Both the position numbers and the translations under genes were made by a program. Below, in pieces: positions 41,664 through 50,538 of a DNA stretch of 64,000 nucleotides. The number at the start of each line of letters is the position of its first letter. The stretch's first letter is position 1. The stretch is from the NCBI RefSeq assembly GCF_009707955.1, contig NZ_WMDQ01000009.1, forward strand, positions 186,001 through 250,000, written 5' to 3'. Under the pieces are notes generated by a model, which was not told the origin of the DNA, did not search any database, and saw only the letters and a list, made by a program, of their open reading frames with translations. This DNA comes from Flavobacterium sp. LC2016-13. Its GTDB lineage: Bacteria > Bacteroidota > Bacteroidia > Flavobacteriales > Flavobacteriaceae.

Positions 41664-42022
41664 TCTTCTCCGATTAATTCTATTTCGTTTTCTTTTTTTG
41701 TTTTGGAAATTCTTTTTAAGTAGAATTTCGAAAAATAATAATTTGTAATACTACTTAAAATAATTATTATGAAGCATTTTAAAATTCTGTCAGCGTATGT
41801 ATCATTAATTTCAGTCTCGAAATAATCAATTACAATAGAACTTTCAAAGATGAAATAAAGTATCCCAATGAACGCAATTGAAAGGAGAGAGAATATAAAA
41901 AATGTCAATATATACTTGAATCGTTTTTCAGGTGTTTTTTTAAGCTTTATATAAAATAGAATATTAGATCCTACTATTATAGTTATAAGAATTACTAGAA
42001 AAATAAACCCTAATTCGTCCAT
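41660..42022 (-). CDS. Small membrane protein, function unknown
   Basis: 120 aa with three hydrophobic segments (about 4-24, 38-61, 84-102) and a charged, Lys/Glu-rich cytoplasmic tail ending IELIGEE. No family is recognised. It overlaps the CCA-type gene by one base and the heme A synthase gene by four, so it is translated within a tight operon. Whether it helps heme A synthase is only suggested by position. Confidence 0.65.
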   Translation of the reverse strand: MDELGFIFLVILITIIVGSNILFYIKLKKTPEKRFKYILTFFIFSLLSIAFIGILYFIFESSIVIDYFETEINDTYADRILKCFIIIILSSITNYYFSKFYLKRISKTKKENEIELIGEE

Positions 42023-43452
42023 TATTTTTTAAGCGTTAAATTTAATTTTTCAGCTCTTTTAATTACAAAATCATAAGCAGCCTGATATTCATTTGGAATA
42101 TCACCTTCCAAAATAGCTTCTTTAACGGCTTCTTTCAAAACTCCAATTTCACGAGAAGGTTTTAAATCAAACATTTCCATAATTTCTTCACCTGAAATTG
42201 GCGGCTGAAAATTACGAACGTGATCGCGTTCTTCTACTTCGACAATTTTCTTGCGGACAATTTCAAAGTTTTTATGATACTTCTTGAATTTCGACGGATT
42301 TTTGGTTGTAATATCGGCTTCGCATAGTGTCATTAAATCCTCAACATCTTCGCCAGCATCAAAAACCAAACGACGAACTGCACTGTCAGTCACGATATCT
42401 TGTGCCAAAACAATTGGGCGAGAACTCATAATCACCATTTTTTGTACAAACTTCATTTTGTGGTTCAACGGCATGTGCAAGCGTTCGAATATTTTCTTCG
42501 CCATTTTCCCACCTAAAAACTCATGTCCGTGAAAAGTCCAGCCTTGTTTTTTATTGAAACGTTTTGTTGGTGCTTTTCCAATATCATGTAATAAAGCCGA
42601 CCAACGCAACCAGACATCATCTGTATTAGGGCAAATATTATCGACAACTTCAAGAGTGTGATAAAAGTTGTTTTTATGAGTGTGACCTTCAATTTCTTCT
42701 ACTTGATTTAAGGCCGTTAATTCAGGTAAAATAATATCTAAAAGCCCGGTTTGATATAAAAGTAAAAACCCGATAGAAGGTTTATCTGTTGATAGAATTT
42801 TGTTTAATTCATCAACAATACGTTCACCGGAAATGATTTGGATTCTGTCAGCGTTTTTTGTGATCGCGTCAAGAGAATTTTTTTCAATCTCAAACCCTAA
42901 CTGATTTGCAAAACGAATTGCACGAAGCATTCGCAAAGGATCGTCAGAATATGTTATACTTGGATCTAAAGGCGTTTTTATTGTTTTATTTTCAAGATCA
43001 GCCAATCCGTCAAAAGGATCAGAAAGATCTCCAAAAGTTTTTTCGTTTAATGATAAAGCCAAAGCATTAATGGTAAAATCACGACGATTTTGATCATCTT
43101 CCAGCGTTCCGTTTTCAACAATTGGATTTCTGCTGTCAAAATTATAAGATTCTTTTCTGGCGCCAACAAATTCAATGTCAGTACCGTCAAAATGGAGCAT
43201 TGCTGTTCCATACGTTTTAAAAACCTGTACTTTTGGATTTTTTGGTAGTAATGCAGATACTTTAAGAGCCAATTCAATACCGCTGCCAACAGCAACAACA
43301 TCAATGTCTTTTTTAGAACCTCGGTTTAAAAGCAAATCCCTAACAAAACCGCCAATAACATAACTGTCGACGTTTAATTCCTGAGATGCTTTCGAAATAA
43401 CTCCGAAGATTTTATGTTGTAAAGCTGTTTTATAGTTTGTATGTATAGCCAC
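42022..43452 (-). CDS. cca: CCA-adding enzyme family (HD-domain tRNA nucleotidyltransferase)
   Basis: 476 aa. The class II nucleotidyltransferase head has YVIGGFVRDLLLNRG (about 31-45) and the metal pair DIDVVAVG. The RNA-binding domain includes DDPLRMLRAIRFANQLGFEI. An HD domain follows, with SALLHDIGKAPTKRF (about 283-297). It adds or repairs the CCA end of tRNAs; the tRNA genes in this window do not encode CCA, which fits. The HD domain gives such enzymes phosphatase or phosphodiesterase activity in some bacteria. It is the first gene of a three-gene operon. Confidence 0.9.
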   Translation of the reverse strand: MAIHTNYKTALQHKIFGVISKASQELNVDSYVIGGFVRDLLLNRGSKKDIDVVAVGSGIELALKVSALLPKNPKVQVFKTYGTAMLHFDGTDIEFVGARKESYNFDSRNPIVENGTLEDDQNRRDFTINALALSLNEKTFGDLSDPFDGLADLENKTIKTPLDPSITYSDDPLRMLRAIRFANQLGFEIEKNSLDAITKNADRIQIISGERIVDELNKILSTDKPSIGFLLLYQTGLLDIILPELTALNQVEEIEGHTHKNNFYHTLEVVDNICPNTDDVWLRWSALLHDIGKAPTKRFNKKQGWTFHGHEFLGGKMAKKIFERLHMPLNHKMKFVQKMVIMSSRPIVLAQDIVTDSAVRRLVFDAGEDVEDLMTLCEADITTKNPSKFKKYHKNFEIVRKKIVEVEERDHVRNFQPPISGEEIMEMFDLKPSREIGVLKEAVKEAILEGDIPNEYQAAYDFVIKRAEKLNLTLKK

Positions 43453-43506
43453 GAATTCACTAATTTTTATAATGTATTTCTATTTTTGAAGAAAATGAAA
43501 CGTGTG

Positions 43507-43514
43507 CAAATTTA
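43507..43514 (-). promoter_or_regulatory. Predicted -7 box of the cca operon
   Basis: The minus strand reads TAAATTTG, matching TAnnTTTG, 55 bp before the ATG at 43452. Confidence 0.5.
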
Positions 43515-43604
43515 CAACATAGAAAATGCCTTTTATAATGTAAAGAGCACTTTTTTCTATAAATTCTTAGTTTGGCGACCAGAATTTTATTGAAATAAAA
43601 ATGG

Positions 43605-43687
43605 TTGCCACGAATTACACGAATTATCACGAATTCTACTTAAAATTTACTACGAAATGATTTGTGTTAATTCGTGTAATTCGTGGC
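43605..43687. repeat. Inverted repeat with GCCACGAATTACACG arms
   Basis: The 325-bp gap from 43453 to 43777 holds no gene beyond the two promoters. Its main content is a perfect 19-bp inverted repeat, 43607-43625 and 43669-43687, built from GCCACG, AATTACACG and AATT. The left arm is followed by another ATCACGAATT word. The region folds as a hairpin between divergent genes, so it is not a terminator for either. Confidence 0.8.
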
Positions 43688-43749
43688 GAAAAATTATACA
43701 GTAATAAAACAAATCAATTGTAATAATATATTTTATAGAATTCAATTTG

Positions 43750-43757
43750 TATTTTTG
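43750..43757 (+). promoter_or_regulatory. Predicted -7 box of yaaA
   Basis: TATTTTTG matches TAnnTTTG, 20 bp before the ATG at 43778. Confidence 0.55.
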
Positions 43758-43777
43758 AATTCTATAAAAATGCACAA

Positions 43778-44536
43778 ATGAAAATTGTTATATCGCCTGC
43801 GAAGTCATTAAATTTCGAAAAAGAATTACCAACTGCTCAATATACTGAACCCTCTTTTTTAAAAGAAGCGCGTCTGGTTCATAAAGTTTTAAAACCTAAA
43901 AAGCCAGCTGAATTATCAGAGTTAATGTCGATTTCAGACAAATTAGCTGATTTGAATTGGGAACGAAATCAAAAATGGAAAACTCCTTTTTCTCCAGAAA
44001 ATGCACGTCCGGCTGTTTATACTTTTGATGGTGATGTGTATACAGGTTTAGATGCGTATTCAATTCCGTTAGAAAAATTAGATGCTTTGCAAGATAAACT
44101 CCGAATTTTATCAGGACTTTATGGTGTTTTAAAACCATTAGACTTAATGCAGGCTTACCGATTGGAAATGGGAACAAAATTGCCTGTTGGAGAATACAAA
44201 AACTTGCATGAATTCTGGAAACCTGCTGTTACTAAAGCTTTAAACAAAGAATTGACTAAAGGTGAATTATTCGTGAATTTAGCGAGTAATGAATATTTTT
44301 CTGCGGTAGATGTAAAAGCTTTAAAAGTTCCTGTAATTACTCCTGATTTTAAAGATTACAAAGACGGAAAATTAAAAATGATAAGTTTCTTTGCCAAAAA
44401 GGCAAGAGGTATGATGGTTCGTTATATAATCGATACAAATGCAGAAACCATTGATGACTTAAAAGGTTTCGATTATGAAGGATATCATTTTGATGCGAAT
44501 CTTTCTAAAGGAAATCATTTGGTTTTTACAAGGTAA
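43778..44536 (+). CDS. yaaA: Peroxide stress protein YaaA (DUF328)
   Basis: 252 aa, full length. It starts MKIVISPAKSLNFEKELPT, the family signature, and has LSGLYGVLKPLDLMQAYRLE at about 110-129 and the C-terminal FFAKKARGMMVRYII. YaaA lowers free intracellular iron during hydrogen peroxide stress and binds DNA; the fold is a helix-hairpin-helix type. It stands alone with its own promoter and is followed by dispersed repeats. Confidence 0.95.
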   Translation: MKIVISPAKSLNFEKELPTAQYTEPSFLKEARLVHKVLKPKKPAELSELMSISDKLADLNWERNQKWKTPFSPENARPAVYTFDGDVYTGLDAYSIPLEKLDALQDKLRILSGLYGVLKPLDLMQAYRLEMGTKLPVGEYKNLHEFWKPAVTKALNKELTKGELFVNLASNEYFSAVDVKALKVPVITPDFKDYKDGKLKMISFFAKKARGMMVRYIIDTNAETIDDLKGFDYEGYHFDANLSKGNHLVFTR

Positions 44537-44545
44537 TTTTTAAGG

Positions 44546-44625
44546 GACAAAGGTTCAAAGTTACAAAGGTTCAGAGGTTTTGAAGTTGCTAAGAATCTAA
44601 GATGCTGAGGTACTAAGGTTTTTAC
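44546..44625. repeat. Joined CAAAGGTTC- and CTAAGG-family repeat
   Basis: The first part reads ACAAAGGTTC, AAAGTTAC, AAAGGTTC, AGAGG; the second reads TTGCTAAG, AATCTAAG, ATGCTGAGG, TACTAAGG. The two word families abut with no spacer, which suggests they are related or insert at each other. Position: after yaaA, before the efflux-operon terminator. Confidence 0.7.
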
Positions 44626-44712
44626 TTCGGGATTAATCCCTTCACAATTAAAAGATATTATAGATAGAGATTTCAATCTCCTCAAGTTTTGAGAGTATAT
44701 TTTAAAAAATAA

Positions 44713-44746
44713 AAAAAGCCGAACTAAATAAATAGCTCGGCTTTTT
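44713..44746 (-). terminator. Intrinsic terminator of the efflux operon
   Basis: AAAAAGCCGA pairs with TCGGCTTTTT, with CTA/TAG extending the stem. It lies 30 bp after the MFS gene stop on the minus strand; it could also serve yaaA from the other side. Confidence 0.85.
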
Positions 44747-44775
44747 CGTATTATAAATCAGTATTATAATTATTA

Positions 44776-46362
44776 TTAATGCATTGCATCAGCAGGATTA
44801 ATCTTGTTCTTTCCTTTTTTAATTAAAAGGATAATTGGTATACAACATAAAAACATAATTCCCAGATACATAAAAATATCCATGTATGCCATTACGGTAC
44901 TTTGTTTCATTACTGAAAATTCTAAAGCCTGATATGTTTTTTTAAGGGCGACATCGGCACTATAACCTTTAGACATAAAAGATCTTTGCATTCCGTCAAT
45001 ACGTTGTTGAACATCGTATTTTGCAGGATCTAAATTCGTTAATAAGTTCACTCTGTGTTCCTGACTAAAGCGGGTAATAAAAGTGGTAATAATTGCAATA
45101 CCAAATGATCCTCCTAATTGACGCATCATTCCGGTAAAAGCAGCTCCTTCACCAATATGTTTACCTTTTAATGTAGAAAGTGAAAGCGTTGTTATAGGTA
45201 CAAAAAGTAATCCTAAACCAATTCCTCTTAAAATTAATGGCCAATACATGTGTTCTACACCAGTGTCAGGTGTCATGCGCGTTTGCATCATAAAAGTAAA
45301 GAAGAAGAAAACTAAAAATCCAACTCCAACCATATAACCTTGCGGAACACCTTTCTGAATCATATTACCAACAAATGGCATCATGATCGCAGTGGTAATC
45401 GAACCTGGAATCAATAATAATCCGGCATCAGTTGCTGTCCATCCTAAAATAGATTGCGTGTAAATTGGGATAATTAAAGTTGATCCGTATAAACCGAAAC
45501 CAAGAATAAAACACATTACAGTTCCAATTCTTAAATTTCCATCTTTTAAAACACTTAAATTTACGATTGGATGTTTGTATGTAAGTTCCCTCCAAATAAA
45601 CAAAACCAATCCAAGAACAGTAACAACACTTAGAGTTACAATAAGCGAATCATTAAACCAATCATCTTGTTGACCGTGTTCTAATACAAATTGTAAAGAG
45701 CCAATAAATGTTGCGAGTAAAATAATTCCCCACCAGTCAACCTGATTTGCTTTTAATTTTTCTCCATATTTCGGACTTCTTACGAAAGTAATAGCCAAAA
45801 TAGTTGCTATAATTCCTAACGGAATATTAATATAAAATATATAAGGCCATGAATAGTGGTCTACTAAATATCCTCCCAAAGGCGGACCTAAAGTTGGACC
45901 AACAATTACACCCATTCCGTAAATAGCCTGCGCCATACCACGTTTTGCAACGGGGTAACTTTCGGTAATAATCGTTTGGGCTGTTACTAATAATGCGCCT
46001 CCGCCCATACCTTGAACAAACCTAAAAGCGACTAGTTCCCATATATTACTGGCATTTCCGCATAAAAAAGAACAGACGGTAAATATTATGATAGAAGCCA
46101 CAAAATAATTACGTCTTCCAAATTGTTGCGAAAGCCAACTCGTCATCGGAATTACAATTACATTCGCAATAGCGTATGCTGTAATTACCCAAGCCACATC
46201 AGTCAAAGTAGCACCAAGGCTACCTCTCATGTCTGTTAGTGCAACGTTTACAATAGTGGTATCTACAATTTCCAGCAAGGCACAAAGTACTGCTGTAATC
46301 GTAATGATGACACGTCTGTAACCGTATTCTACTAAATCATCCTCTCCTTGTACTGCTGTCAT
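44776..46362 (-). CDS. DHA2-family MFS multidrug transporter (EmrB type)
   Basis: 528 aa with 14 predicted helices. The N-terminal part has LEIVDTTIVNVALTDMRGSL (about 26-45) and MGGGALLVTAQTIITESYP with the antiporter motif VIVGPTLGPPLGGYLVDHYS. It exports drugs in exchange for protons and works with the membrane-fusion and TolC proteins coded upstream. It lies 4 bp after the EmrA-like gene. The natural substrate is unknown. Confidence 0.93.
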   Translation of the reverse strand: MTAVQGEDDLVEYGYRRVIITITAVLCALLEIVDTTIVNVALTDMRGSLGATLTDVAWVITAYAIANVIVIPMTSWLSQQFGRRNYFVASIIIFTVCSFLCGNASNIWELVAFRFVQGMGGGALLVTAQTIITESYPVAKRGMAQAIYGMGVIVGPTLGPPLGGYLVDHYSWPYIFYINIPLGIIATILAITFVRSPKYGEKLKANQVDWWGIILLATFIGSLQFVLEHGQQDDWFNDSLIVTLSVVTVLGLVLFIWRELTYKHPIVNLSVLKDGNLRIGTVMCFILGFGLYGSTLIIPIYTQSILGWTATDAGLLLIPGSITTAIMMPFVGNMIQKGVPQGYMVGVGFLVFFFFTFMMQTRMTPDTGVEHMYWPLILRGIGLGLLFVPITTLSLSTLKGKHIGEGAAFTGMMRQLGGSFGIAIITTFITRFSQEHRVNLLTNLDPAKYDVQQRIDGMQRSFMSKGYSADVALKKTYQALEFSVMKQSTVMAYMDIFMYLGIMFLCCIPIILLIKKGKNKINPADAMH

Positions 46363-46366
46363 TATT

Positions 46367-47446
46367 TTATTTTAAATGTACGTCTACGTCAACATTCATT
46401 CCTGGTCTAAGCAATTTTACTTTTTCAGGATCGTTTGATTCGTCTAAACTAATTTTTACCGGTAATCTCTGAATTGTTTTTACGAAGTTTCCTGTTGCGT
46501 TATCAGGAGGTAATAATGAAAAACGAGATCCTGTAGCTGGAGAAAATGATGTTAAAGTACCTTTGAATTCATAATTTGGATATGCATCAACTTTTAAACT
46601 TACTTTTTGTCCCACAACCATTTTGTTTAATTGTGTTTCTTTGAAATTTGCTACAACCCAAGCTTCAGTATTATTAATGATATAAAACAAAGATTGTCCT
46701 GGTTGTACCAATTGTCCCGGCTGAATATCAACTTTAGAAACCTGCCCGTCAATAGCTGCAGTAACAACTGTGTAGCTAAGATTTAAGTGAGCAACATCTA
46801 ACATTGTTTTTGCTTTTTTGATGTTTGCTGAAGCAACTTCTGTTTGTTTATCAGAAACTTTAGATTTCGATTGAATTACCGATTTTTGATAAGAACTTGC
46901 TTTTTGTTGTTGTTCTAAAACACGTACTTGATTTTCAGCTTCGTCTTTTGCAGTCTGAGCCTGTTCAAATTGTTGTTTTGTAATAGTATGTGTTTTGTAC
47001 AAATTATTGTAACGATTGAAATCGTTTGTAACTTGTCTTAATCTGATTTTAGCACTTTCGATAGAACCTGTTGCAGATCTCATTTGAGCATCAGAAACAG
47101 AAATACTTGCATTTGCACTTCCAATATCAGCTTTTGCAGCTTCGTATTGACCTTCAGCACCTAATAAAGCAGCATTTGCTTCGTCAATTTTTAATTGGTA
47201 ATCTCTTTTATCGATAGTAAATAAAGTATCTCCTTTTTTTACAAAATCATTATCCTTTACATAAACCTTACTGATATAACCGGATACTCTAGGAATAATT
47301 GGGTTCATTTTTTTCTCAATCTGAGCATCATCCGTTTCTTCGTGAGCTAAAGAGTGCATGTATTTTGTTATTCCGTAAGTTCCGCCCACTAAAACCAAAA
47401 CGGTTAGTATAATGATGAATTTAGTATTTGTTTTTTTCTTTTCCAT
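46367..47446 (-). CDS. HlyD/EmrA-type membrane-fusion protein
   Basis: 359 aa. One N-terminal membrane helix (9-27) is followed by a lipoyl half-motif (PRVSGYISKVYVKDNDFVKK, about 51-70), a long coiled-coil hairpin (about 85-205), the second lipoyl half (AAIDGQVSKVDIQPGQLVQP) and a beta-barrel ending in DVDVHLK. It bridges the inner-membrane MFS pump and the TolC channel in the periplasm. Confidence 0.93.
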   Translation of the reverse strand: MEKKKTNTKFIIILTVLVLVGGTYGITKYMHSLAHEETDDAQIEKKMNPIIPRVSGYISKVYVKDNDFVKKGDTLFTIDKRDYQLKIDEANAALLGAEGQYEAAKADIGSANASISVSDAQMRSATGSIESAKIRLRQVTNDFNRYNNLYKTHTITKQQFEQAQTAKDEAENQVRVLEQQQKASSYQKSVIQSKSKVSDKQTEVASANIKKAKTMLDVAHLNLSYTVVTAAIDGQVSKVDIQPGQLVQPGQSLFYIINNTEAWVVANFKETQLNKMVVGQKVSLKVDAYPNYEFKGTLTSFSPATGSRFSLLPPDNATGNFVKTIQRLPVKISLDESNDPEKVKLLRPGMNVDVDVHLK

Positions 47447-47458
47447 GAGAGCTATCGA

Positions 47459-48778
47459 TTATATTTTAGAAAGATTGAATGATTGTGATAATTGTCCTGA
47501 TACGGATAATAATTCGTAATATTTTTGAATAATTGTTGCTTTAGAAACAGCAGTATTGATTTTGGCGCTTAATTGCTCAACATCGGCTTCAACCAAATCA
47601 TTGGTATCAGCTAAACCATTGTCGAATTTATCTTTTACAAGTCTGTAATTTTCAGATGCCTGTTGAAGCGCTTCGTCATAAACCACACTTTGGTTAATAG
47701 CCAGATCATAATCTTCAATAGATTTTTGAACTTCAACTTTAATACGATCCGTCATTACAGCTTCTGTATTTTTAACTTCCAAAGCTCTGCTTTCAGCTTC
47801 TCTTACGTGAGCGCTATTTTTGTAAATTCCAGATAAATCATACGTTAAACCCAATCCAAAGTTCATTGCATATTTTACAGTTATAATATCTTTAAGATCT
47901 AAAGCAGTATAACCACCAAGTAATGCTAATGTAGGATAGTAACCTGCTTTTGCAACTTTAATATTTGCCTCAGAAGCTTTTTGTTGAAAACGAATAGCCT
48001 CTAAATCTTTTCTGTTTTGCAACGCTAATGCATCTGATGTTGGTGCATTATTGGTTTTTAAACTAAAGAAATCATCTTCATTAACCTGAAGTTTTGTAGT
48101 TGGATCAAGTTTTAATAAAGTCGTCAAGTAAAAATTGATGTTATTAAGATTGTTAGTCGCTTCATCAATAGATAATTGTGTTTTTGAAACCAACAATTGT
48201 GACTTCAATAAATCATTTCTTGGAATGATTCCGTTTTTCTCTAATTCTGTAAAATCAGTAACACGTTGTTTAGCGCTTTTTTGATTTTCATTTAAAACAT
48301 CCAGCGTTTTTTGAGCTTTGTATAGAGCTGTATAATACGTAATAACTCTTAAAGCAACATCTTCTTTTGTTTTAGATGCATATGCACTTTCTGCTTCATA
48401 TAAATTATCAGATGCATCAATGCTATTTTGAATTTTAAATCCGGCAAAAAGAGGTAAACTTAAATTTGCCATTCCAATCATTGCTCTGTCAGGAGATGCT
48501 AAAGATGCACTTTCTCCCTGATTTGGCATATCAATCGACGCTTTTGTAAGGCGCTGATATTGACCGGAAATTTTAAGATCCGGATATTGATTGTTTTTAA
48601 CGGTTGATAATTCGTATTTTTTTGTGTTTACCTTAGTATTGGCAAGCGTAACTTCGTTACTTTTTTCCCAAGCCATTTTTACGGCTTCATCTAAGGTTAA
48701 ACTTGTTTTTTCTTGTGCTTCTGCTGAAGTTATTCCGATAAAGAAAACTCCAAAGAGCATTAATTGACTAATTTTCAT
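47459..48778 (-). CDS. TolC-family outer-membrane efflux protein
   Basis: 439 aa from the ATG at 48778 (a start two codons earlier adds only Met-Phe). The signal peptide ends SAEAQ. Two OEP repeats follow, beginning SLTLDEAVKMAWEKSNEVTL and, in the second half, ALALQNRKDLEAIRFQQKAS. It forms the trimeric channel-tunnel for the EmrAB-like pump. Its start lies 11 bp inside the end of the TetR gene, so the regulator and the pump share a transcript. Confidence 0.92.
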   Translation of the reverse strand: MKISQLMLFGVFFIGITSAEAQEKTSLTLDEAVKMAWEKSNEVTLANTKVNTKKYELSTVKNNQYPDLKISGQYQRLTKASIDMPNQGESASLASPDRAMIGMANLSLPLFAGFKIQNSIDASDNLYEAESAYASKTKEDVALRVITYYTALYKAQKTLDVLNENQKSAKQRVTDFTELEKNGIIPRNDLLKSQLLVSKTQLSIDEATNNLNNINFYLTTLLKLDPTTKLQVNEDDFFSLKTNNAPTSDALALQNRKDLEAIRFQQKASEANIKVAKAGYYPTLALLGGYTALDLKDIITVKYAMNFGLGLTYDLSGIYKNSAHVREAESRALEVKNTEAVMTDRIKVEVQKSIEDYDLAINQSVVYDEALQQASENYRLVKDKFDNGLADTNDLVEADVEQLSAKINTAVSKATIIQKYYELLSVSGQLSQSFNLSKI

Positions 48779-49397
48779 AAACAAGTAGCGCTTTTATAGT
48801 TTGTTGAATGTGCTTTGTAAGACTGGTTTTAATGTAATCGTTGTACATTGCTTCTGTTTTTAAATTCAATAATTCTTCGAAGAAAGGTTTATTCATGTGA
48901 AAATGAAAAAAGGTCCCTATGATTGTAGGCGTAATAAGCGGAATGATGACATCTTTTCTGAATACTCCTTTTTCCTGACCCTGAGCGATTATACTTTCAA
49001 CGGATTTTAAGTTTCCTTTTTTTAATTCAGTAAAGGCAATAAAACTTTTTTCTCTCTTTTCTGCATTAATCTCAAAATGTAAAACCCTGAAAATCCCTTT
49101 GTTACAGCTGATTCTGTTAATGTAAATTTCGATTAATTTATTGACTTTGTCAATAGGTTCGAGATTTTCCTGTAATAAATTTTCGAGTTTTAATTTTAAA
49201 TCAGAAGTTTTGTAGATAATTAAAGCCTCTAATAACCTTTCTTTAGAACCAAAATAATACGAAACCATTGCAATATTTATTTTTGCATGTTTTGAGATAT
49301 CCCGTATCGAGGTGCCTTCAAATCCTTTTTCAGAAAATAGCTTTTCAGCAACTTCAAGGATCTGAATTTTTTTATCGTTTAATTCGATGTGTGACAT
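48768..49397 (-). CDS. TetR/AcrR-family regulator of the efflux operon
   Basis: 209 aa from the ATG at 49397. An upstream ATG at 49421 is rejected because it lies in the predicted -7 box. The TetR_N domain is clear (about 8-55): ILEVAEKLFSEKGFEGTSIR, then DISKHAKINIAMVSYYFGSK. It is the first gene of the efflux operon and very likely represses it through the 37-bp palindrome over the promoter. The ligand is presumably a pump substrate. Confidence 0.92.
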   Translation of the reverse strand: MSHIELNDKKIQILEVAEKLFSEKGFEGTSIRDISKHAKINIAMVSYYFGSKERLLEALIIYKTSDLKLKLENLLQENLEPIDKVNKLIEIYINRISCNKGIFRVLHFEINAEKREKSFIAFTELKKGNLKSVESIIAQGQEKGVFRKDVIIPLITPTIIGTFFHFHMNKPFFEELLNLKTEAMYNDYIKTSLTKHIQQTIKALLVYEN

Positions 49398-49418
49398 GGT
49401 ATTGTTTCTAATTGAGTA

Positions 49419-49426
49419 CAAAATTA
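49419..49426 (-). promoter_or_regulatory. Predicted -7 box of the TetR-efflux operon
   Basis: The minus strand reads TAATTTTG, matching TAnnTTTG. Transcription would begin near 49412, which makes the 49397 ATG the first usable start. The box overlaps the end of the operator. Confidence 0.6.
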
Positions 49427-49458
49427 AACAAGTGTTTAAATTAAACGCTTGTTTAATT
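49422..49458. promoter_or_regulatory. 37-bp palindromic operator of the efflux operon
   Basis: The half AATTAAACAAGtGTTTAA is mirrored with a single mismatch about base 49440. Within each half AAACAAGyGTTT is itself a smaller near-palindrome, so two TetR dimers could bind side by side. It covers the -7 box and spacer of the minus-strand promoter. Confidence 0.8.
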
Positions 49459-49519
49459 TTTGTTTAACATAATATTAACAGAAAACCATGTAGTTGTTTA
49501 TAGAAAAATTTAAAACAAA

Positions 49520-50260
49520 TTAGTAGTCATACGTGAGTTCAATTGTGTTATTTGCAGGAATAAAAACTTCATGAATTTCATTTTCTAAAGTAATGCCATT
49601 TTTTCTTCTGGAAATTATAATACTATTTTTTTCTCCTTCTGCAGCCATAATAATGGCGGTTTGAGTTTTTACTGAAGCTTGAAATATATCCCCAGATCCA
49701 TAGGAATAAAAAGATTCTAAAGAATTTAAATTTTCATTTTTGATTCCATGGGAAAAAGAAGTATTAACCTCAAAAAAATCACCTTCTTTTAATGGGATAA
49801 AATTATTTAGATGAACTTTAATATTGGTCTTTTTAGCGATATAAAATGATGCATTTATTATAGTATCCCTATTTTTTATTTCATGGATGTCATATCCTAA
49901 ACCGGCATTGTTTCCTAATCGGAAATACTCATTGGCATCTAAATTTTTATCATCAACAGAAATTATGAAATAACCTGAAGCAGCATTGCCTAATTCACTA
50001 TCGTTTAGATGGAAATCAACACTATAATCGCCTTTGCTGTTTGTTTTAGTCTTTGCTATTTTTCTGGTATATGAACCTACTTGGCTTCCTATATGATAAC
50101 TAAATGAAACTTCGATACCAGCTAAAGGCTTATTGTCAACTGTTACAAAATTGCCGGAAAGAGTAGTGCAATTCATAGTGCACGTATCACGTGTATCATC
50201 TTCTGTTTTCGAGCAGCTAAAAGTAATAGTTAATAAAAATAGAAGTAATAATTTTTTCAT
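49520..50260 (-). CDS. Lipoprotein with carboxypeptidase-like/Ig-like fold, function unknown
   Basis: 246 aa. The signal MKKLLLLFLLTITFSCSK has a lipobox (TFSC, Cys16). Next comes LSGNFVTVDNKPLAGIEVSF with TKTNSKGDYSVDFHL (about 33-85), the pattern of a carboxypeptidase-regulatory-like beta-sandwich. The remainder is beta-rich and unrecognised. Two Cys (CTMNC) just after the anchor may pair. It stands alone between the efflux operon and the end of the trp operon. Confidence 0.65.
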   Translation of the reverse strand: MKKLLLLFLLTITFSCSKTEDDTRDTCTMNCTTLSGNFVTVDNKPLAGIEVSFSYHIGSQVGSYTRKIAKTKTNSKGDYSVDFHLNDSELGNAASGYFIISVDDKNLDANEYFRLGNNAGLGYDIHEIKNRDTIINASFYIAKKTNIKVHLNNFIPLKEGDFFEVNTSFSHGIKNENLNSLESFYSYGSGDIFQASVKTQTAIIMAAEGEKNSIIISRRKNGITLENEIHEVFIPANNTIELTYDY

Positions 50261-50376
50261 AATCAGTTTTTTATGTTCACCGATTAAAATTAGAAACTTA
50301 TTTTAATTAACAAGGTCATTTTTTAAAATATATGTAAATTCTTAATATTAGATTTACTTAATTTAAAAACTATAAA

Positions 50377-50406
50377 AAAAGCTGAAATGATTTCATTTCA
50401 GCTTTT
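50377..50406 (-). terminator. Intrinsic terminator downstream of the trp operon
   Basis: A 14-bp stem (AAAAGCTGAAATGA / TCATTTCAGCTTTT) with a two-base loop; on the minus strand it ends in seven T's. It follows the long repeat that begins after trpA. Confidence 0.85.
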
Positions 50407-50414
50407 ATACGATT

Positions 50415-50516
50415 TTGTCATTCTCAGGAACGAAGAATCGCACTCCTAAAACTACAAAGATTGTCGATTCTCTTTGTGGAATTACTTGTGCGATTCTTCG
50501 TTCCTCAGAATGACAA
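50415..50516. repeat. Long inverted repeat, TGTCATtCTCAGgAACGAAG family
   Basis: Arms of 29 bp at 50415-50443 and 50488-50516 pair with one mismatch. An internal hairpin (CTACAAAGA / TCTTTGTGG) fills the loop. The core CTCAGgAACGAAG also forms the hairpin at 14464-14492, so this is a dispersed element. Confidence 0.8.
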
Positions 50517-50538
50517 GTTAGAATTTTTATTTATTTAA

